Assembly: GCA_045660445.1 (NCBI GenBank)
Contig: JAZRDR010000012.1
Coordinates: 117,102-181,101, forward strand
Length of the DNA: 64,000 nt
Reading direction: 5' to 3'
DNA from: Faeciplasma sp045660445
Lineage (GTDB): Bacteria; Bacillota; Clostridia; Oscillospirales; Ruminococcaceae
Of this stretch, positions 59,402 through 64,000 are shown one piece after another. Numbering within the stretch: the first letter of the stretch is position 1; each line of letters begins with the position of its first letter. The notes beneath the pieces were generated by a model. It was not told where the DNA came from, searched no databases, and worked only from the letters and a program-made list of their open reading frames with translations. A program made the position numbers and the translations under genes.

Positions 59402-59782
59402 ATGAGCGATCAATATAATCAAATTGGAAAGATAATAGGATGCACTATCGCAGATCTCCGCAAGAATGAAGGATTAACTCAAAAGGACTTTTCGAAAATT
59501 TTTAATGTTAGTGAAAGTTCAATCGCTCACTACGAACAGGGGCTTACAGTTCCTAGCGCAGAAATGCTTATGAAGTTTGCTGATTATTTTGGAGTAAATA
59601 TTGATTACCTTTTTGGGAGATGTTCTTGTAAAGTCAAATATTCAGCATTAAACGAGAAAGTAGCTTCAGATATGACGTTAAGCGAAATGATTAATATCGT
59701 TTCCTCGATGTCAAAGCAAAAAAGAAAGTATCTGTGTGATACTATTAATTTACTTCGAAATTCTAATGATAAATTCAAATAG
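59402..59782 (+). CDS. XRE-family helix-turn-helix regulator
   Basis: The 126-residue protein has an N-terminal XRE domain (IADLRKNEGLTQKDFSKIF, VSESSIAHYEQGLTVPSAEML, FGVNIDYLFG) and a helical C-terminus. The ATG at 59402 has GGGGGTAAAC in front; the in-frame TTG at 59363 overlaps the -10 TATAAT (59368-59373). It faces away from agr and is followed by a strong terminator. It may control cargo genes or transfer of the element. Confidence 0.85.
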   Translation: MSDQYNQIGKIIGCTIADLRKNEGLTQKDFSKIFNVSESSIAHYEQGLTVPSAEMLMKFADYFGVNIDYLFGRCSCKVKYSALNEKVASDMTLSEMINIVSSMSKQKRKYLCDTINLLRNSNDKFK

Positions 59783-59814
59783 AGCTTGTTTTAAATATTT
59801 TTATACTAACTAAC

Positions 59815-59862
59815 ACCACAGTTTGTCGTCAAAGCCTAATAACTTTGATAGCAAACTGTGGT
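59815..59862. terminator. Strong bidirectional terminator
   Basis: ACCACAGTTTG and CAAACTGTGGT form an 11-bp stem, with an inner stem TCAAAG/CTTTGA. It lies between the converging XRE and AspT-like genes. Confidence 0.8.
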
Positions 59863-59927
59863 TTGATTTTGTATATGGAATTCTTGTTGCTGACAACTAA
59901 AAGCTTTTACAATTCAAATTCAGACAA

Positions 59928-61061
59928 TTAATCTATTAATAAGTTGCTAATTATATTCGCCAAGACAATCATAGTTATTAGAGCTCCAATATATGAAGAC
60001 GAATACACTGATAAATCAAGCGATGCTTCTTTGTTTCTCAACAACACCCCAATTGCGGGTGTGCTTGTCATGCCTCCCGCAACAATACCAACACGATTTA
60101 TAGTTTTTTCTTTTGTTATGTAACTAAAGAAATATCCTAATGTGATTGGAACGAATACTAAAATGATTCCATACGCAATCCATTTCAATTCAAATGGTGA
60201 GTTTAATTTTACACCAGCAGGAATTCCGGAACCTACGAAAAACATGACTAATCCAAGATTCCTGTATGTAGATAAAGAATCAGAACTTGTGGTGCTTTTT
60301 TGGGGTAGCTTCTGCAGTATAAAGCCAAATAAAATGGAAAAACATAGTATTCCTCCAGATGCGCCGAGCGCAAATTTATAGTTGAAGAAATTTATACTTC
60401 CAAGAATATTTCCTAAAATAATCGAAACTCCTAAAAAAACAAGCGTTTGCATATTTGCAGATGAAATAGTTTCGGAATATTTTATATTACGAAACAAGTT
60501 TTGCCCATCTTTTTCTCGAGTCATAATCTGTGAGAAAACTACGATGCCTACAACACCAATCAAGTATGTGCAGCCATAACCCACAACAGCAAACTCACTT
60601 GAAACTTTTTCAACTTCGCAAACAGTGGACAAACCAGGCGTGCTCGTGAGAGAACCGCACAGAATTCCAAGCAGAAGTGATTTGTCTATAGTTTTGTCTA
60701 AATGCTCAATAACATTTATGGTTACAAAACCGGACATAACCATCAACGACCCAATCAAAAAAGAGAAAATATTGTTTTTTCTGAAGTTTTCCTTAGAGGA
60801 TAATCCCGTGGATAAACCTATTGAAGATATAAACAAAGATGTTCCGAATTTTGAAAACAGGCTCATACTGTTATCGAAAGATGCACCTGTTATAGGAATA
60901 TTAAGTTCTGATGTTAGGTATCCTGTCAGAACAGCAACGATTAATATTGCTGATAAATCAAGTGAAATATTATAGATTTTAATTTTGCCTATGAAGTACC
61001 CAATTGTAACAATTAGGAATAGTAAAACGGTCGGCGTACAAATGTCTATTAATCTGTTCAT
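59928..61061 (-). CDS. AspT/YidE-type membrane transporter
   Basis: The 377-residue protein has about ten or more membrane helices and two copies of the family's half-repeat motif, seen as GSLTSTPGLS near residue 136 and GGMTSTPAIGVLL near 335. This fits the aspartate:alanine exchanger-like family (Asp-Al_Ex). The TrkA-C domains that split the two halves in AspT are missing, so it is shorter than AspT (about 560). It overlaps the endolysin gene by four bases (ATGA), so it is produced together with the lysis proteins. The substrate is unknown. Confidence 0.78.
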   Translation of the reverse strand: MNRLIDICTPTVLLFLIVTIGYFIGKIKIYNISLDLSAILIVAVLTGYLTSELNIPITGASFDNSMSLFSKFGTSLFISSIGLSTGLSSKENFRKNNIFSFLIGSLMVMSGFVTINVIEHLDKTIDKSLLLGILCGSLTSTPGLSTVCEVEKVSSEFAVVGYGCTYLIGVVGIVVFSQIMTREKDGQNLFRNIKYSETISSANMQTLVFLGVSIILGNILGSINFFNYKFALGASGGILCFSILFGFILQKLPQKSTTSSDSLSTYRNLGLVMFFVGSGIPAGVKLNSPFELKWIAYGIILVFVPITLGYFFSYITKEKTINRVGIVAGGMTSTPAIGVLLRNKEASLDLSVYSSSYIGALITMIVLANIISNLLID

Positions 61062-61906
61062 ACAGTATCGTTTGATATACTCTCAGAACGTTTTTTTACT
61101 ACTGTTAAGTATTTAGCACTTATTGGGCTAACTATTGAACTAGTTCCTCTCTCGTTTTTATCAATGACAACCCTATCACCTTTGGGTGTACCCTTAACAT
61201 ACCAATTTTGAAGTTTAACCCAATCGGGGATAGTTTTACCGTTATAATAAACCGAATTTTCGTGGATACATACAAGATCTCCATCTTCTATATTTGTCCG
61301 TTTACTATTGATTTTCGCGACATAGCATTCGTTGAGAAGATATCTAACTACCTTCATACGGAAAATATCCATAGTTTCCCCAAATTTTTTCATCCAATGT
61401 TCAGGGTCTCGGTGATTACTTCCATAACCATTTTTGTGCGCTTCACAGTGACCTACAATGCGATCTGGTGCTATGCCATAGTTTGTGCAAAGGAAAGCGC
61501 AATACTCAACTGCTAAGCCGAACGCCTTATCATAATATTCTTTGTCATTAAGTCCGTCTTCACATATTTCAAACTGGATGTATGGAGGATTATCATTGTA
61601 GCTACCCTTGTTGCCTTTACCAACACCCCAGCAGCAAATATCAAGAGGTAAAATTTCCGCTACACGAATCTCATTGTTTTTATCAAGTCCGATGAAAGCG
61701 TGAACACACATTCTTTTGCCTTCCGGTTTTGGAATGTCCCAATGATTGCCTCGCTTGTTTTCACCGACTTCTTCAGGGCAATTTACATATCGCTTAAGAG
61801 TTGGATTGTTTGCACCTGTTGAATGCACAACAATACCTTCGGGTCTCATTTTCTGTGCAGCGATATAACAAAGATTATTTATGGCGTGCGCTTTAATAAT
61901 ATCCAT
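61058..61906 (-). CDS. N-acetylmuramoyl-L-alanine amidase (endolysin)
   Basis: The 282-residue protein has an amidase-2 domain (residues ~1-180) with the zinc-binding GIVVHSTGANNPT and RIVGHCEAHKNGYGSNHRDPEHW motifs. A C-terminal ~90-residue region follows (DGDLVCIHENSVYYNGKTIP, then SH3-like segments) that could bind the cell wall. It cuts the bond between muramic acid and the stem peptide. It has no signal peptide and stands behind a holin gene, the standard phage lysis arrangement. The start follows AAGGAGGAATAAAC. Confidence 0.9.
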   Translation of the reverse strand: MDIIKAHAINNLCYIAAQKMRPEGIVVHSTGANNPTLKRYVNCPEEVGENKRGNHWDIPKPEGKRMCVHAFIGLDKNNEIRVAEILPLDICCWGVGKGNKGSYNDNPPYIQFEICEDGLNDKEYYDKAFGLAVEYCAFLCTNYGIAPDRIVGHCEAHKNGYGSNHRDPEHWMKKFGETMDIFRMKVVRYLLNECYVAKINSKRTNIEDGDLVCIHENSVYYNGKTIPDWVKLQNWYVKGTPKGDRVVIDKNERGTSSIVSPISAKYLTVVKKRSESISNDTV

Positions 61907-61908
61907 GT

Positions 61909-62196
61909 TTATTCCTCCTTATGAGACTGCAAGTATATTTGATTGGTGTATACACTCGCGCCTGCGATTAAAATTCCCTGTGTTACAGCCGTAAACAGCG
62001 CAGAGAAAGTATCACTTGGTGTTGAAATATCTGTGGTGGCGATAATCCAAATCGTAGACAGTACCACTGACACTCCACCTAGGGTTAGCGGAATCCACTT
62101 ATCAGGAAGACGGCTTTTTTTGAACCCGATTCCGATAAAATACAGTACCGGAATTAATACCAAAAGTTCAGCTTTAATGTAATTCTGATAATCCAT
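61909..62196 (-). CDS. Phage-type holin
   Basis: The 95-residue protein has three hydrophobic segments (AELLVLIPVLYFIGIGF, IPLTLGGVSVVLSTIWII, ALFTAVTQGILIAGASVY) and a short charged tail. Size, layout and position before an amidase gene fit a holin. The ATG at 62196 is chosen because the GGAGG site overlaps an upstream in-frame ATG. Holins open the membrane so the endolysin can reach the wall. Confidence 0.85.
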   Translation of the reverse strand: MDYQNYIKAELLVLIPVLYFIGIGFKKSRLPDKWIPLTLGGVSVVLSTIWIIATTDISTPSDTFSALFTAVTQGILIAGASVYTNQIYLQSHKEE

Positions 62197-62211
62197 ATTT
62201 ACCTCCATTAC

Positions 62212-62502
62212 TTAAACAAATATTGAACTGATAAGAATTGAGATCAACCCACCTACAAGAGCGGAAATAATTGCTGTTGCAATTTGGTTGATGCGCTGAC
62301 GGGGGATACCGTCGATTTCGTCTATCTTTCGTTCGTGTCTTGCTAAATGTTCGTTTGTGTGTTTTAGTTCGGTTGCAAGCGTTACTAAAGTTTCGTTAAT
62401 TGATCTGATTTCAGCCTGAACCTGCTTCATGTCTGACATATCACGCTCGAGCGTTTTTATTCGCTGTTCGTGACGTTCCAGTACAATCTCTGTTTCATTC
62501 AT
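62212..62502 (-). CDS. XhlA-like coiled-coil protein with C-terminal anchor
   Basis: The 96-residue protein has a long coiled coil (RHEQRIKTLERDMSDMKQVQ region) and a single C-terminal membrane helix (IATAIISALVGGLISILISS). This is the layout of XhlA-type proteins that accompany holins in Bacillus phage-like elements such as PBSX. It is the first gene of the lysis cassette. The ATG at 62502 follows AAGGAGGGG. Confidence 0.75.
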   Translation of the reverse strand: MNETEIVLERHEQRIKTLERDMSDMKQVQAEIRSINETLVTLATELKHTNEHLARHERKIDEIDGIPRQRINQIATAIISALVGGLISILISSIFV

Positions 62503-62572
62503 TGCGCCCCTCCTTTCACATTTCAGCTGCAAGTTTATAATACACGTTAATGAGGACAGCTATTGACCAAAT

Positions 62573-62603
62573 AAAAAAAGAGCCCAATAAGGGCTCTTTT
62601 TTT
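62573..62603. terminator. Bidirectional terminator between immunity gene and lysis cassette
   Basis: AAAAAAAGAGCCC and GGGCTCTTTTTTT form a perfect stem over a 5-base loop. It separates the RHS-immunity transcript from the lysis genes. Confidence 0.92.
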
Positions 62604-62668
62604 ATTTGATGATTTTGAGATTTGAATTGTAATACATCTACATTCTTGGTAAGGATGTCGGAATCAAA

Positions 62669-63229
62669 CTACTCAGTATTCTCAAACAGTGATAAAATAC
62701 TGCGTGTTTCGTAACTATAAGGATAATTCAATCGGTCATGAGTAGTAGTTTCGCCTGTTCCAGTGTCAATAACTACCATTCTATAATCTATGTTTTCTTC
62801 GCCGCGGAATCGTCTTAACCCCACGCACGCGCTCATTGCACGGGAAATTCTCTCATAGTCCGAATATGTAACCGGATCGGCTTCGAAATATATTTCAGTA
62901 TAATCTGAAGATATTTCTATTCCATGCATTCTTGCATTCCAAATGTCTAAAACATATAAAAACCTCATTATCTGAATTTCTCCGTTGGTAAACCATTCAA
63001 CAAAATTACCATCAGAGTCAACCCATGCTTTAACACCAGTTCCGTCTAACTCGTTTGCGAGGTCTTCGGGTGTATATCCGAAATAATGTTCACATGCCTG
63101 CGCAGAAAAGGTATATTCTGTATAGCTACCAAAGCAAGCACAAAAAAGCCAAATTAAAAAACCTATAATCAAACATACAAGTATTATCCACTTAAACTTT
63201 GTTAATCGCTTGTTTACTTTTTCGCACAT
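62669..63229 (-). CDS. Membrane-anchored protein, candidate immunity protein for the RHS toxin
   Basis: The 186-residue protein has a basic N-terminus, one membrane helix (WIILVCLIIGFLIWLFCACF, residues ~14-33) and a ~145-residue exported domain with paired acidic patches. No known family was recognised. It starts 23 bases after the RHS gene stop with a GAGGTGATTT site, and a terminator follows. A short gene directly behind an RHS toxin tip is usually its immunity gene. An outward-facing domain suggests protection on the cell surface or in the envelope. Confidence 0.5.
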   Translation of the reverse strand: MCEKVNKRLTKFKWIILVCLIIGFLIWLFCACFGSYTEYTFSAQACEHYFGYTPEDLANELDGTGVKAWVDSDGNFVEWFTNGEIQIMRFLYVLDIWNARMHGIEISSDYTEIYFEADPVTYSDYERISRAMSACVGLRRFRGEENIDYRMVVIDTGTGETTTHDRLNYPYSYETRSILSLFENTE

Positions 63230-63252
63230 ACAAAATCACCTCAAAAGATTTA

Positions 63253-64000
63253 TTATCGCAATGATAGTGCTGGTTCGTTTTGGAATGGAGTTGTCATCCA
63301 GTCATTTGTTGTTCCCGTGCTACCACCGCCGCCAGCTGTCAATCCTACTTTAAATATCTCTGAAATTGCCTTTCCAACCTTTTTACTAAGCGAGATTACA
63401 GCCAAACCAATTTCGTCTATAGCTTTGACTACCGAAATATTGGGCATTTTAGGCTTTGAAATTTTCGACAAATCAATATCAATATCGCCGCCAATTGTTA
63501 TACTGCTGTTTGTTCCAAAATTCGCCGCTAAATCCGCTTCATAAGAGAGTTTAGTTAAGGATTCCATTGTTAGCTCATTATTAAAATTGATGTTACCCCA
63601 AATTCCTGTTGAGCCGCTGATTGTCAATCCGTCATCGAATGAAATACTCAGAGGGCTTTCGTCGTCTGAAGACCTCATCAAGAAAAGGATATCACCCAAA
63701 CTGATGGTTCCTTCTGCTTCGATTTCTGCAGAAAGCCATTCGCTATCTAACAAGGTGTACTCTTTATCAGCAGACCAAGTAATATCATATATTTTCTTTT
63801 TAATAAATTTCTCAATGAGTTTGGTCAACCCCTTAAGTAATTGGTTGTTACTGTTTTCCATCCACTCATAATATCCATTAACATCAGTATAACGGTCATT
63901 AGACATAATATTTCCACGTTCCGCACTCAACCCAAAGGGATCAATGTTAGAAACGGGATTACCATTAGCATAAGCATAACGGTTAAGAGTAATAGCGTTG
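63253..64000 (-). CDS. RHS-repeat protein, C-terminal core end and toxin tip (runs off the right edge)
   Basis: At the window edge the minus-strand frame is open and reads LNRYAYANGNPVSNIDPFGL, the signature end of the RHS-repeat-associated core. In RHS proteins the core cleaves itself behind DPxGL and the variable tip is the toxin. Here the tip is about 225 residues with no recognised enzyme motif. It has a beta-rich middle (GLTISGSTGIWGNINFNNEL) and a hydrophobic helix-rich end (VKAIDEIGLAVISLSKKVGK, then Gly-rich GGGGSTG). The internal TTG and ATG codons near 63906-63930 are not real starts. The rest of the gene is beyond the window. Confidence 0.82.
   Translation of the reverse strand, partial: NAITLNRYAYANGNPVSNIDPFGLSAERGNIMSNDRYTDVNGYYEWMENSNNQLLKGLTKLIEKFIKKKIYDITWSADKEYTLLDSEWLSAEIEAEGTISLGDILFLMRSSDDESPLSISFDDGLTISGSTGIWGNINFNNELTMESLTKLSYEADLAANFGTNSSITIGGDIDIDLSKISKPKMPNISVVKAIDEIGLAVISLSKKVGKAISEIFKVGLTAGGGGSTGTTNDWMTTPFQNEPALSLR

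Overview
The window looks like a chromosomal segment of a spore-forming anaerobic member of the Clostridia, probably a gut or rumen Ruminococcaceae/Oscillospiraceae-type organism. The grounds are a seven-subunit-type Rnf operon with ApbE, the cotJ spore-coat genes, a MetH that lacks its activation domain, a cohesin-like surface protein, and a Gram-positive style glycan locus with one secreted endo-enzyme and many enzymes without signal peptides. No rRNA, tRNA, CRISPR array or intact insertion sequence was seen.

Region 1 (1-19463) is a glycan-degradation locus. A minus-strand arm carries two GH31 enzymes, a GH29 enzyme and a GH2 beta-galactosidase. A divergent plus-strand operon carries two zinc-type dehydrogenases, a second GH29, uxaB, uxaA and a lactonase-like amidohydrolase. 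An AraC regulator, a GH5 lipoprotein and a GH3 beta-glucosidase follow. The set fits fuco- or L-galacto-xyloglucan. The dehydrogenase/lactonase/uxaB/uxaA series reads as an oxidative route from L-galactose through L-galactonate, tagaturonate and altronate to 2-keto-3-deoxygluconate. A low-molecular-weight phosphatase gene sits between the two parts.

Region 2 (19596-34624) is core metabolism: metF, a separate MetH-activation protein and metH; then on the minus strand the Rnf complex with accessory genes, a repeat lipoprotein, apbE and a nitroreductase; then free-methionine sulfoxide reductase and fucose mutarotase. Region 3 (34758-39937) holds a broken serine recombinase, a lipoprotein, an SPFH protein, a cohesin-like anchored protein, an AraC regulator and cotJABC. 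The last gene, cotJC, is cut off after about 136 codons.

Region 4 (about 39925 to the window end) appears to be an integrative conjugative element of the Tn1549 type, inserted in cotJC. Its left end has 20-bp repeats and 12-bp iteron-like repeats. A GC-rich conjugation module follows (replication initiator-like protein, PcfB, VirD4, Maff2 pilin-like, VirB6-like, PrgI, VirB4, CD1108-like, DUF4315, DUF4366, topoisomerase III, ArdA). From about 54.4 kb the sequence turns AT-rich and carries cargo: a three-gene TIR / TIR-like / membrane protein cassette that looks like phage defence, a complete agr quorum-sensing set with a serine-lactone type autoinducer, an XRE regulator, a holin-endolysin cassette with a coupled AspT-like transporter, and the C-terminal end of an RHS-repeat toxin with a candidate immunity gene. 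No relaxase or integrase lies inside the window, so the right end and the extent of the element are unknown. The cargo being inside the element is an inference. All promoter, terminator and motif calls were read by eye, and base-composition statements are qualitative.
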